Source: Bacillus sp. RO2 (GTDB taxonomy: Bacteria; Bacillota; Bacilli; Bacillales; Bacillaceae_I). Taken from it: DNA of 64,000 nucleotides. The stretch is from contig NZ_JAAXCU010000054.1 in NCBI RefSeq assembly GCF_012911845.1, forward strand, positions 42,613-106,612, given 5' to 3'. The notes below the pieces were generated by a model, which saw nothing but the letters and a program-made list of their open reading frames with translations, searched no databases and had not been told where the DNA came from. Shown here piece by piece: positions 26,973 to 34,988 of this stretch. A program made the position numbers and the translations under genes. Numbering within the stretch: the stretch's first letter is position 1; each line of letters opens with the position of its first letter.

Positions 26973-28259
26973 TTATTTAACCGTATCCACTTCACATTGC
27001 TTCAATAAACCAAGAGCAGACTGCCTGTCATTCCATGTCATCGGCGGCTGTTCATGCGGAAGCTCCACCATAGTGATAGCATCATCCACCGGACAGACAA
27101 TGGAACATAGATTACATCCAACACAATCTTCTTCTCTAACCTGTAAGTATGATTTCCCTGAAGAATCTTTAAGCATATCAATACACTGATGAGAAGTATC
27201 CTCACAGGCAATATGACATTTATTACAGTTAATACAGGTATCCTGATTGATTCTTGCTACAATCTTGTAGTTCAAATCGAGATTGCCCCAATCCGAATAT
27301 TTCGGTACAGACTTCCCTACAAGGTCCATCACCTTCGCAATTCCTTTTTCATCTAAGTAATTATTCAGTCCATCAAGCATGTCTTCTACAATTCGGAAAC
27401 CATGATGCATGGCTGCGGTACAGATCTGAACACCTGTTGCACCCATTAACATGAACTCCACTGCATTTTGCCAGTTAGAGACACCGCCCATCCCGGAAAT
27501 CGGCACATTTATTCTTGGATTTCTTGCACATTCTCCCACCATATTAAGGGCTATCGGTTTTACTGCAGGTCCACAATATCCACCATGGGCACCTTTCCCA
27601 CCTACATGCGGTATCGTGTTCCAGCTATCAATGTCCACACCAGCAAGGCTGTTTATCGTATTGATCATACTGACAGCATCCGCTCCCCCTCTGACTGCTG
27701 CCTCAGCCGTCACCGTGATGTCTGTGATATTTGGGGTCAATTTAACAATGACAGGAGTATTTGCCGCTTCTTTAGCCCAATACGTTTGCCTTTCCACTAG
27801 ATCCGGAACCTGACCGGATGCGGAACCCATGCCTCGTTCCGCCATTCCGTGCGGACAGCCAAAGTTCAACTCAAGTCCGTCCACACCAACCGCTTCCACT
27901 TTTTTCACAATTTCATGCCACTTTTCCTGTTTTGGTTCTACCATCAAAGAGGCAATGACGGCTCGATCTGGAAACTTCTTTTTGGTTTCTTCTATTTCTC
28001 TTAAATTCACTTCCAGAGGTCTGTCGGTAATAAGTTCAATATTATTGAACCCGGCTACTCTCTGCCCATTAAAACTTACCGCTGCAAATCGTGACGACAC
28101 ATTGATGATTGGATCGCCAAGCGTTTTCCACACAGCGCCTCCCCACCCTGCTTCAAAAGCACGCTGAACTTGATAACCAGAATTAGTTGGCGGTGCAGAA
28201 GCAAGCCAGAATGGATTAGGTGCTTTAATGCCTGCCAAATTTATTGATAGATCTGCCAA
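26973..28259 (-). CDS. preA: NAD-dependent dihydropyrimidine dehydrogenase, catalytic subunit PreA
   Basis: 428 residues. An N-terminal dihydroorotate dehydrogenase-like FMN barrel (LNFGCPHGMAERGMG, KLTPNITDI, SGMGGVSNWQNAVEFMLMGA) is followed by two C-terminal [4Fe-4S] motifs, CINCNKCHIAC and CVGCNLCSIVC. With PreT it reduces uracil and thymine. The position of the mammalian catalytic Cys (GLACGQ) is Ser148 here (GSASGQ). The start is TTG after AGGGGGG. It lies 25 bases after preT. Confidence 0.95.
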   Translation of the reverse strand: MADLSINLAGIKAPNPFWLASAPPTNSGYQVQRAFEAGWGGAVWKTLGDPIINVSSRFAAVSFNGQRVAGFNNIELITDRPLEVNLREIEETKKKFPDRAVIASLMVEPKQEKWHEIVKKVEAVGVDGLELNFGCPHGMAERGMGSASGQVPDLVERQTYWAKEAANTPVIVKLTPNITDITVTAEAAVRGGADAVSMINTINSLAGVDIDSWNTIPHVGGKGAHGGYCGPAVKPIALNMVGECARNPRINVPISGMGGVSNWQNAVEFMLMGATGVQICTAAMHHGFRIVEDMLDGLNNYLDEKGIAKVMDLVGKSVPKYSDWGNLDLNYKIVARINQDTCINCNKCHIACEDTSHQCIDMLKDSSGKSYLQVREEDCVGCNLCSIVCPVDDAITMVELPHEQPPMTWNDRQSALGLLKQCEVDTVK

Positions 28260-28284
28260 ATGCTTTCCCCCCTCTTATTCTTAT

Positions 28285-29655
28285 TTAGGCCGTCTCCACC
28301 TTGTTTTTTACCAGTTTTTCATACAGTGCATATGCGGTAAGTTTTCCTTGTTCCGCAGCAGTTACCACCATGGCCTCCCCTTGCCCCTTACCAAATACGA
28401 CATCCCCGCAGGCGAATACTTTTTCATTGGAGGTTTGGTGAGTATGCTTATCTATTTTCACAACTCCACCGTCGTGAATGAGACCAAATTCTTCAATGAG
28501 ACTTGTATATCTTGTTTGACCTATCGCCTTAATGACTGCGTCAACTTGCAGTGTGAATTCGGAATCTTTCACTTTCACAGGCCTTCTTCTTCCGTCAGTA
28601 TCTGGAGCACCAAGTTCCATCCTTATACATTCGATGGCCGTGACATCACCACTTTCGTTTCCGATAATTTTACTCGGCGCTGTAAGCCAGCGGAACTCTA
28701 CACCATCCTGCTTTGCAAACTCATATTCAAAATCATAGGCAGTCATTTCTTCCTGGGTTCGTCGGTATAATATTTTTACATTTTCTGCGCCAAGCCTTAC
28801 CGAACAGGTAGCACCATCAATGGCAGTATTTCCTGCTCCAATGACCACGACATTTTTTCCTTTGAATTTATCTGTAATGCTATTGGTCTTTGTTTCTTTT
28901 ACAAAGTCAATGGCATCATACACTCCATTCAGTTCTTCTCCGTCTATTCCTAGCATTGGAACACTAGCCATGCCAATTGCTAAAATAACACCATCATAAT
29001 GAGTCAGGATTTCTTCAACTGAAATGTCCACTCCCACTCTTGTATTGGTACGGATATCCACATCCAAGCTTTTAACCTGTTCCACTTCCCAAAAAGAAAC
29101 ACTTTTAGGTAGACGGAAGGAGACTATGCCGTACGTATTCAGACCACCTGCTTCTGGCTCTGCTTCAAATACAGTGACTTGAAATCCAAGTAGAGCCAAT
29201 TCGCGAGCTGCAGAAAGCCCAGCTGGTCCACCCCCGACTATCGCTACTTTTTTCCCATTGGATTTTCCTTTTTGGAAAAGAACTTGCTCATTTCTAATGG
29301 CCCAATCTGTTGCATATCGCTGAAGATCACCAATGATAATTGGTTTTGTATGGTGATTCAGAACGCAGGCCCCTTCACAAAGTTCCTCTGTCGGACATAC
29401 CCTCGAACAACTTGCTCCGACAGGGTTGGCACTCATAATTGTTTTAGCTGAACCTTTTAAATTACCGGAAGCAATTTTTTTTATAAAAGAAGGGATATCA
29501 ATGCTTGTCGGGCACGCTACAATACATGGTGCATCGTAGCAATATAAACAACGGTTGGCCTCTTCTAGTGCTTCCCTGTCTGTTAAACCCGGTTTTGCTT
29601 CCATAAAGTTAAGCGTTAAATCTTCTAAATCAATTCGTTTCATGGCCCCTTTCAC
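28285..29655 (-). CDS. preT: NAD-dependent dihydropyrimidine dehydrogenase, flavoprotein subunit PreT
   Basis: 456 residues related to the GltD/DPYD N-terminal module. The Fe-S region has CLYCYDAPCIVACP and CSRVCPTEELCEGACV. The FAD site is VAIVGGGPAGLSAARELALL (about residue 130) and the NAD(P) site VVVIGAGNTAIDGA. It passes electrons between NAD(H) and PreA. The GTG start has AAGGAGAG upstream; an ATG 12 bases later is too near the next purine stretch. A structured RNA element precedes the gene. Confidence 0.95.
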   Translation of the reverse strand: MKGAMKRIDLEDLTLNFMEAKPGLTDREALEEANRCLYCYDAPCIVACPTSIDIPSFIKKIASGNLKGSAKTIMSANPVGASCSRVCPTEELCEGACVLNHHTKPIIIGDLQRYATDWAIRNEQVLFQKGKSNGKKVAIVGGGPAGLSAARELALLGFQVTVFEAEPEAGGLNTYGIVSFRLPKSVSFWEVEQVKSLDVDIRTNTRVGVDISVEEILTHYDGVILAIGMASVPMLGIDGEELNGVYDAIDFVKETKTNSITDKFKGKNVVVIGAGNTAIDGATCSVRLGAENVKILYRRTQEEMTAYDFEYEFAKQDGVEFRWLTAPSKIIGNESGDVTAIECIRMELGAPDTDGRRRPVKVKDSEFTLQVDAVIKAIGQTRYTSLIEEFGLIHDGGVVKIDKHTHQTSNEKVFACGDVVFGKGQGEAMVVTAAEQGKLTAYALYEKLVKNKVETA

Positions 29656-29688
29656 ATACCCACTCTCCTTTTATCCATTTCTCGCAAG

Positions 29689-29767
29689 AAAAAAAGGTAA
29701 TCCATATCGACGGATGTGCCCAATATAAATACTGGAATCAGGTTCACAAACTGCGAATGAATTACCT
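29689..29767 (-). ncRNA. terminator-embedded structured RNA with a TPP-aptamer-like core
   Basis: On the minus strand a 13-bp stem (29754-29766 with 29696-29710, one wobble and one bulged U) is followed at once by seven U. Its apical part of about 43 nt is not a simple loop: UGUG/CACA encloses AACCUGAU and the hairpin CCAGUAUUUAUAUUGG. The string UGAACCUGAU followed by a CCAG hairpin matches the 3' half of the TPP riboswitch, but the CUGAGA half is absent. It starts 8 bases after the beta-ureidopropionase stop and ends before preT. A compact regulatory RNA or a degenerate TPP element is inferred. Confidence 0.55.
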
Positions 29768-29775
29768 CTTGTCCT

Positions 29776-30666
29776 TTACGGCAAAAGTGCGGTCATTTCT
29801 TCATATGTCTCCGGTCGTCTGTCACGGTAAAATTGCCACACATCTCTCACTTCACGGATTAATTTTTTATTCATTTCACCAATGATAACTTCATCTTGGT
29901 CCCTGCTACCGACGGATACAAACGACCCTCGTGGATCAACTAAATAAGACTGTCCATAAAACTCGCCCATTTTCCAAGGACCTTCCACTCCAACCCTGTT
30001 GATGGCACCAACATAATAGCCATTTGCCACTGCATGAGCAGGTTGTTCAAGCTTCCACAAATATTCTGATAAACCAGCCACTGTAGCGGAAGGATTAAAG
30101 ACAATCTCAGCACCTTTCAAACCAAGCAGTCTTGCACCTTCAGGAAAATGTCGGTCATAGCATATGTACACACCAACTTTGGCATATGCTGTATCAAAAA
30201 TCGGATAACCAAGGTTCCCTGGTTTAAAATAGAATTTCTCCCAGAAACCATGTCCTTGATCTCCTACCCCAACTTGAGGAATATGTTGTTTACGGTATTT
30301 TCCGAGATATTTGCCATCCGCATCAATAACAGCTGCGGTATTGTAGTACGTCGCGATGCCTTCTCTTTCATAAATGGGAAGTACAATGACCACCCCAAGT
30401 TCTTTAGCAAGGTCTTGGAAGAGTTTTGTGGTGGGACCATTTGGAATTTCTTCGGCAGCCTCATACCACTTCGCATTCTGTTCACTGCAAAAGTACGGAC
30501 CGTAGAAGATTTCCTGAAGGCAGATAATTTGAGCACCCTTTGCTTTCGCTTCCCTTACAAGTTTAATGTGCTTTTCAATGGCTGCTTTTTTATGTACTTC
30601 CACAGCCTCTGTGCCATCCACATCATTGGAAGCTTGAATCAAACCTATCATCACTTTGTCGGACAT
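29776..30666 (-). CDS. beta-ureidopropionase (N-carbamoyl-beta-alanine amidohydrolase)
   Basis: 296 residues of the nitrilase superfamily with the Glu-Lys-Cys triad: ICLQEIFYGPYFCSEQN (Glu), LGKYRKQHIPQVG (Lys), and VGVYICYDRHFPEGAR (Cys). It hydrolyses N-carbamoyl-beta-alanine or N-carbamoyl-beta-aminoisobutyrate to the amino acid, ammonia and CO2. The ATG at 30666 (MSDKVMIGLI) has AAGGAGG eight bases upstream; the in-frame extension to 30693 is not needed. It is the first gene of the unit read toward preT-preA-hydA. Confidence 0.94.
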   Translation of the reverse strand: MSDKVMIGLIQASNDVDGTEAVEVHKKAAIEKHIKLVREAKAKGAQIICLQEIFYGPYFCSEQNAKWYEAAEEIPNGPTTKLFQDLAKELGVVIVLPIYEREGIATYYNTAAVIDADGKYLGKYRKQHIPQVGVGDQGHGFWEKFYFKPGNLGYPIFDTAYAKVGVYICYDRHFPEGARLLGLKGAEIVFNPSATVAGLSEYLWKLEQPAHAVANGYYVGAINRVGVEGPWKMGEFYGQSYLVDPRGSFVSVGSRDQDEVIIGEMNKKLIREVRDVWQFYRDRRPETYEEMTALLP

Positions 30667-30801
30667 ATATGAACCTCCTTTTGATGATTGCATGCAAAAA
30701 TAAATTATTAGAATAATTAGAACTTTATGTATATTTTACTGTCTTTAGGATTGTATTTCACTATACATAATGTCAAATGATACAAGGGTAGGACTGTCCA
30801 C

Positions 30802-30814
30802 AATGTAAAACGGA
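30802..30814. promoter_or_regulatory. candidate operator upstream of the beta-ureidopropionase gene
   Basis: AATGTAAAACGGA, 136 bases before the start codon; one mismatch to the box before mmsA. Between box and gene the minus strand has TTGACA and, 15 bases on, TACAAT, a possible promoter with a short spacer. Confidence 0.3.
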
Positions 30815-30837
30815 AATCAATCTGAATAAATGTAATA

Positions 30838-30864
30838 AACCCGCTCCTATAAAAGGAACGGGTT
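30838..30864 (-). terminator. possible terminator of yrzQ
   Basis: AACCCG and TCCT pair with CGGGTT and AGGA around ATAA. The minus-strand T-run is weak (TTTATT). It lies 5 bases after the yrzQ stop. Confidence 0.55.
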
Positions 30865-30868
30865 CATT

Positions 30869-31024
30869 TTAAGAAAACAATCGCTTGGCTTGCTTTCTCA
30901 TCTTCTTCATATTACGTTTGGAAGTCATATCTCCCAAAAAGTTTTGCACATCATTATTTCGGCTTAGTCGAGTGGCAGCGGCTCCAAGGCCAATCATTAA
31001 CAAGGATGTCATAGCTCTGTTCAT
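30869..31024 (-). CDS. yrzQ: DUF3918 small protein YrzQ
   Basis: A 51-residue protein beginning MNRAMTSLLMIGLGAAATRL and ending in a basic stretch (NMKKMRKQAKRLF). The N-terminus is hydrophobic, so membrane contact is possible. It resembles the short Bacillus YrzQ/DUF3918 proteins, which are found beside yrrD. GGGAGTGAG precedes the ATG. Function is unknown. Confidence 0.75.
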   Translation of the reverse strand: MNRAMTSLLMIGLGAAATRLSRNNDVQNFLGDMTSKRNMKKMRKQAKRLFS

Positions 31025-31046
31025 GCGACTCACTCCCAAGTTTTAG

Positions 31047-31250
31047 TTACATACTAATTTGTCGATCGTCTTCATGAAATAAATCATCCAAAGAACTCAA
31101 CGTCCCATCCTCTTCCACTTGATGAGTATGGACCATTCCTTTGGATACGGATAGCTCAATAAAACAACCCCAACAATAATACTGATTCACACCGATTTTA
31201 CCGATATCTTTACTTTTGCAATTAGGACAACAAAGGACCATCATTGACAC
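31047..31250 (-). CDS. small zinc-ribbon protein (YrzR-like)
   Basis: 67 residues with two CxxC knuckles, CCPNCKSKDIG and YYCWGCF, 16 residues apart, forming a zinc ribbon. The C-terminus is acidic (EEDGTLSSLDDLFHEDDRQ). It overlaps no neighbour and starts 6 bases after the yrrD stop, so it is probably co-transcribed with it. Its position suits B. subtilis yrzR, but that name is from memory. Function is unknown. Confidence 0.75.
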   Translation of the reverse strand: MSMMVLCCPNCKSKDIGKIGVNQYYCWGCFIELSVSKGMVHTHQVEEDGTLSSLDDLFHEDDRQISM

Positions 31251-31256
31251 CTCGCG

Positions 31257-31730
31257 TTAGGATAGTACAGAAACGACGACGGTATCTTTTCCAATGACAA
31301 GATCTGAAGGATTCTTTACAATTTTCTTTCCTTCCGACAAATCTGCAAAAAAACCGTCCGTTACCTCATATCCTACGATTGTGCCCGTTTCCTCTTCGAA
31401 ATATACATCATCCAATAGACCAAGCTTATCCCCTTCTCCCGTTATAAAGGATTTCCCTTTTATACCGTGAAAATGATGATAATACACTTGTCCATCTTTT
31501 TTGGTAACTGGGGTAAGAGCATGTTCTCCCACCATGATCCCTTCATCACCAAAGGAGTGGATATATGAAAAGGGTAGAAACTTCGCCCGATGGAATATAC
31601 CTTTGCCATCGATGATCAGCCCTTTGATGCGCCCTGGTTCTTCTATGCAAAGATCCTTTATTCGGCCAATCTTATTGCCTGATGCCATATCGTAGATTAG
31701 CATCCCAATCACTCGAGAAAATGTTCTCAA
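31257..31730 (-). CDS. yrrD: PRC-barrel domain protein YrrD
   Basis: About 157 residues with two PRC-barrel-like halves: RVIGMLIYDMASGNKIGRI at the start and GEGDKLGLLDDVYFEEETG in the second half. PRC barrels occur in RNA-processing and photosynthetic proteins and act as binding modules. The open frame extends 64 codons further upstream, but AGAGGTGG lies five bases before a TTG at 31730 that gives LRTFSRVIG, the expected family N-terminus, so the shorter start was chosen. Confidence 0.82.
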   Translation of the reverse strand: MRTFSRVIGMLIYDMASGNKIGRIKDLCIEEPGRIKGLIIDGKGIFHRAKFLPFSYIHSFGDEGIMVGEHALTPVTKKDGQVYYHHFHGIKGKSFITGEGDKLGLLDDVYFEEETGTIVGYEVTDGFFADLSEGKKIVKNPSDLVIGKDTVVVSVLS

Positions 31731-31915
31731 AGAATCCACCTCTTTTCGAACATTACTAGCTTTTGTCTGATTGGTTCTCCTGATACTGCGAAAGGTTTTC
31801 CATTTTAAAATAGGTGTTTTCAAGCAAAAACAGGCCAAATTTCTCCACCATTGACCAAGCAGTATTTTGGACGTCGAATAGTATGTATAGAATTCGTTAT
31901 AAGGAGGTGTAAATG

Positions 31916-32488
31916 ATGCCAAAATATTATTACTATATGAGTGAACAAAGAATGGCTATGGATGACGACGCAACAGAATATGAGTATAAGTATGAAAAAA
32001 AGGATCATTGTAAGAAACATGACAAAAAAGACCACAAGAAAAATCGTTCAAAATTAGTGGAATTTGCTTATGAAACAGCAGACCCCATTGTAACACTACC
32101 TTTACCTCTAACCTTCCCTCTAAGCGCACAACCACAAGTCATTGCTACAGCCACTCTAAAGGATGTTGAAAAAGGGAATGTCGTATGGCTAAATGGTCTT
32201 TACCACGTGAACAACAACTCGCCGGAATTTGCAGATCTCTTTACAAGAATTTATCGTGGTAACATTTCTCCTGGAAACCTAATTTATCAGAGCATTGTAG
32301 AAATTGATGCAGAAGGAAACGACGACGCAACAGAATCTGTTACTCAGTTCGTGGATGTGATTCCTGCTGATGCTAAAGATGTGACTTATTTTCTAACTTC
32401 TCAAAAAGGTCCGTTTTCTGAAGACCTGAATGTATTTGCCTACGGCCCTATTACCTTCACTGCTGCAGAAATCAAACAAGAAGACTAA
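31916..32488 (+). CDS. uncharacterised beta-rich protein with a charged N-terminal tail
   Basis: About 190 residues. The N-terminal 45 residues are Tyr-, Lys-, His- and Asp-rich (KKDHCKKHDKKDHKKN); the rest looks like a beta-sandwich (PLPLTFPLSAQPQVIATATL ... FLTSQKGPFSEDLNVFAYG). No signal peptide. It recalls spore-surface or exosporium proteins of bacilli in style, but no family is recognised. AAGGAGGTG precedes two ATGs; the second (31916) has better spacing. It is divergent from yrrD and convergent with recD2. Confidence 0.75.
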   Translation: MPKYYYYMSEQRMAMDDDATEYEYKYEKKDHCKKHDKKDHKKNRSKLVEFAYETADPIVTLPLPLTFPLSAQPQVIATATLKDVEKGNVVWLNGLYHVNNNSPEFADLFTRIYRGNISPGNLIYQSIVEIDAEGNDDATESVTQFVDVIPADAKDVTYFLTSQKGPFSEDLNVFAYGPITFTAAEIKQED

Positions 32489-32567
32489 CTTTAAGTAAAA
32501 TTCAATGAAGCTTGCCCATTGGTGGACAAGCTTCTTCCATTTGAATTTGTATTTTAGCCATTTTTTA

Positions 32568-34970
32568 TTATTCTTCATCCATAAAATCATATGGACTGAC
32601 ATTTTCCATTCCAATGTTGGCATCTTTCCAAAAAGGGACCTCTTGTAGAACGGGATCAATGACTTCGTTGTCTGGTAAAGATTCCGACTGTTTCATTCGA
32701 AGCCTTTCTTTTAGGGATGTTTGCCTTGCCATTTCATCCGCACGTTGCACACCAAGTTTTAATGCTTCTTCTTCGCCACAAAGAATTAAAAAACGCTTAG
32801 CCCTTGTAACCGCTGTATACAGTAGATTCCGTCGTAACATCCGGTAATAGCTTTTCACAACAGGCAATACGACAATTGGGAATTCACTTCCTTGGGACTT
32901 ATGTATGGAACAGCAATAGGCATGAGTTATCTGTCCTAGATCTTGCTTGGTGTAAGTTACTTCATTGCCATCAAAGGAGACAATGACCATGTCTTGTTTT
33001 TCCGTATTTTCTTTTGCGTAAAAAATGGAAACTACTTCACCTATGTCCCCGTTGAATACATTACTTTCTGGTTGATTGACAAGCTGCAGCACTTTATCAC
33101 CGGTTCGATAGACCACATTCCCAAAATTCAATTCTCGCCGTTGTTCACTTTTTGGATTAAAAAGTTCCTGAAGCATTTCATTTAGTTTATCTATACCGGC
33201 AGTTCCTCTATACATAGGGGCAAGCACCTGTATATCACGTGCCGTATAGCCCTTGCTTTGTGCGTTTGCACAAACTTTTTTTACTACGTCTAATATTTGC
33301 GACTGTCCACATTTAATAAAGGATCGGTCCTTCTGTCCAGATGAAATGTCTGCTGGCACTACACCGTCTTTCATGTCGTGGGCCAACTCAATGATCGATG
33401 AACCATCTGCCTGTCTGTAGATGTCAGTCAGTTGCACGGTAGGGATTTCTTTAGATGCTAGTAAATCTTTTAATACTTGTCCAGGACCAACGGATGGAAG
33501 CTGATCTTCATCTCCCACCAATACGACCTGTATATCCTCAGGGAGAGATTTAAACAGTTGATTTGCAAGCCAGATATCCACCATTGACACTTCATCCACA
33601 ATGAGTAGCTTTCCTGATATGGGGTTTTCTTCGTCATGTTGAAACCCTTCCGAGCCATTCCAACCGAGTAGCCTATGAATAGTCAAAGAAGGAAGCCCAG
33701 TCGCTTCACTCATGCGTTTGGCAGCGCGTCCTGTTGGGGCGACAAGCATAATCGGAAAAGGATCGTCTTTACTGTAATCATTAGGTTCCAATGAACAACC
33801 ATGAAGGTCTGAGTACAGTTCTACGATTCCCTTGATAACGGTCGTTTTACCTGTCCCTGGTCCACCTGTCAAAAGAAGCATGGGCGTCATTAGTGCTTGC
33901 TGAATGGCTTCTTTTTGTGAAGGAGCATACTGAACCTTCAATCTGTCTTCTAATTCACCTAATGCTAGCAGGAACTCTGATTCAGGAAACTGGTCGGCAT
34001 ACTGGGTTTGCTCGAGCACCCTTTTTATATTTGTAACCACCCCTTGTTCAGAAAAATAGAGACTAGGTAAATACACTTTTCCTTCCTCAACTTTAAGTTT
34101 CCCTTCTTCTGTTAGTTGCATAATTTCCCGAGAAATGTCAGACTCTGCGACTAGGCCATGCTGCTTTTCGTTTAAAAGTCTGACGACCGCTTCCGTAAGC
34201 TGTTCCTCATGCACGTAACAGTGACCTTCCTGCATGGAATGCTGTTCAAGCATATACAAGCAGCCGGCCCTGATGCGATCTGGATGATTTCCAGAAATAC
34301 CAAAGTGATTTCCAAGTTCATCTGCTCTGGCAAAACCAATACCCTCTACTGTTTCCACAAGCTCGTACGGGTTTTTCTGCAGCGTTTCAATCGTTTGGTC
34401 CTTATAGGCCTGATAAATTTTCATCGACAATTGCGGGCCAAAACCAAACTGTGACAGGGCAATCATAACCTGCTCCAACCCTTGATGTTCCATCAACGTA
34501 TCATAAAGCAGTTTCGCTTTATCACCGGCAAGCTTTGGAATGGAATCAAGTACAGAAGGATTCTCGAGTATTTTAGAAATGGAATTTTCACCAAGAGCAT
34601 CTGCAATTTTTTCTGCCGTCTTTCTCCCGATGCCTGAAAACAAATCACTTGAAAGATACTGGACAATACCGTGTCTTGTTTGTGGAATATCTTTACGAAA
34701 GTGCTCCACATGAAACTGAAGTCCAAACCGAGGATGTTCCTTCATCTGTCCGAAAAATATGTATGTCTCGTCTTCATGAATGCGAGGGAAATAACCAGTC
34801 ACGACCGCTTCTTTTTCTTCATAGGCAACATTCGTCTCCGTCACTCTAATCCGCACCACTGAATACATATTAGATTCATTATGAAAGATGGTGACGAGAT
34901 GCGATCCTTTAATAAACTTTTCATGTTCCTCGAACAAATCGAGGGAGGATTGCTGCTTTTGGTCCTTCAT
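32568..34970 (-). CDS. recD2: RecD2 DNA helicase
   Basis: 800 residues, the usual RecD2 length. The N-terminal helix-hairpin-helix region (SDLFSGIGRKTAEKIADALG) marks the RecD2 subfamily, followed by Walker A LLTGGPGTGKTTVIKG (about residue 365), Walker B LLIVDEVSMVD, and the C-terminal motif AYCCSIHKSQGSEFP with TAVTRAKR. It is a 5'-3' helicase working in repair and fork stability without RecBC. It is 18 bases downstream of yrrB, as in B. subtilis. Confidence 0.96.
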   Translation of the reverse strand: MKDQKQQSSLDLFEEHEKFIKGSHLVTIFHNESNMYSVVRIRVTETNVAYEEKEAVVTGYFPRIHEDETYIFFGQMKEHPRFGLQFHVEHFRKDIPQTRHGIVQYLSSDLFSGIGRKTAEKIADALGENSISKILENPSVLDSIPKLAGDKAKLLYDTLMEHQGLEQVMIALSQFGFGPQLSMKIYQAYKDQTIETLQKNPYELVETVEGIGFARADELGNHFGISGNHPDRIRAGCLYMLEQHSMQEGHCYVHEEQLTEAVVRLLNEKQHGLVAESDISREIMQLTEEGKLKVEEGKVYLPSLYFSEQGVVTNIKRVLEQTQYADQFPESEFLLALGELEDRLKVQYAPSQKEAIQQALMTPMLLLTGGPGTGKTTVIKGIVELYSDLHGCSLEPNDYSKDDPFPIMLVAPTGRAAKRMSEATGLPSLTIHRLLGWNGSEGFQHDEENPISGKLLIVDEVSMVDIWLANQLFKSLPEDIQVVLVGDEDQLPSVGPGQVLKDLLASKEIPTVQLTDIYRQADGSSIIELAHDMKDGVVPADISSGQKDRSFIKCGQSQILDVVKKVCANAQSKGYTARDIQVLAPMYRGTAGIDKLNEMLQELFNPKSEQRRELNFGNVVYRTGDKVLQLVNQPESNVFNGDIGEVVSIFYAKENTEKQDMVIVSFDGNEVTYTKQDLGQITHAYCCSIHKSQGSEFPIVVLPVVKSYYRMLRRNLLYTAVTRAKRFLILCGEEEALKLGVQRADEMARQTSLKERLRMKQSESLPDNEVIDPVLQEVPFWKDANIGMENVSPYDFMDEE

Positions 34971-34988
34971 GGAATTCCCCTCCGTTCC

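Noticed and set aside
29689..29767. Full TPP riboswitch
   Set aside because: The 5' half with CUGAGA and the P2/P3 arm are missing, and there is no room for them between the stem and the upstream stop codon.
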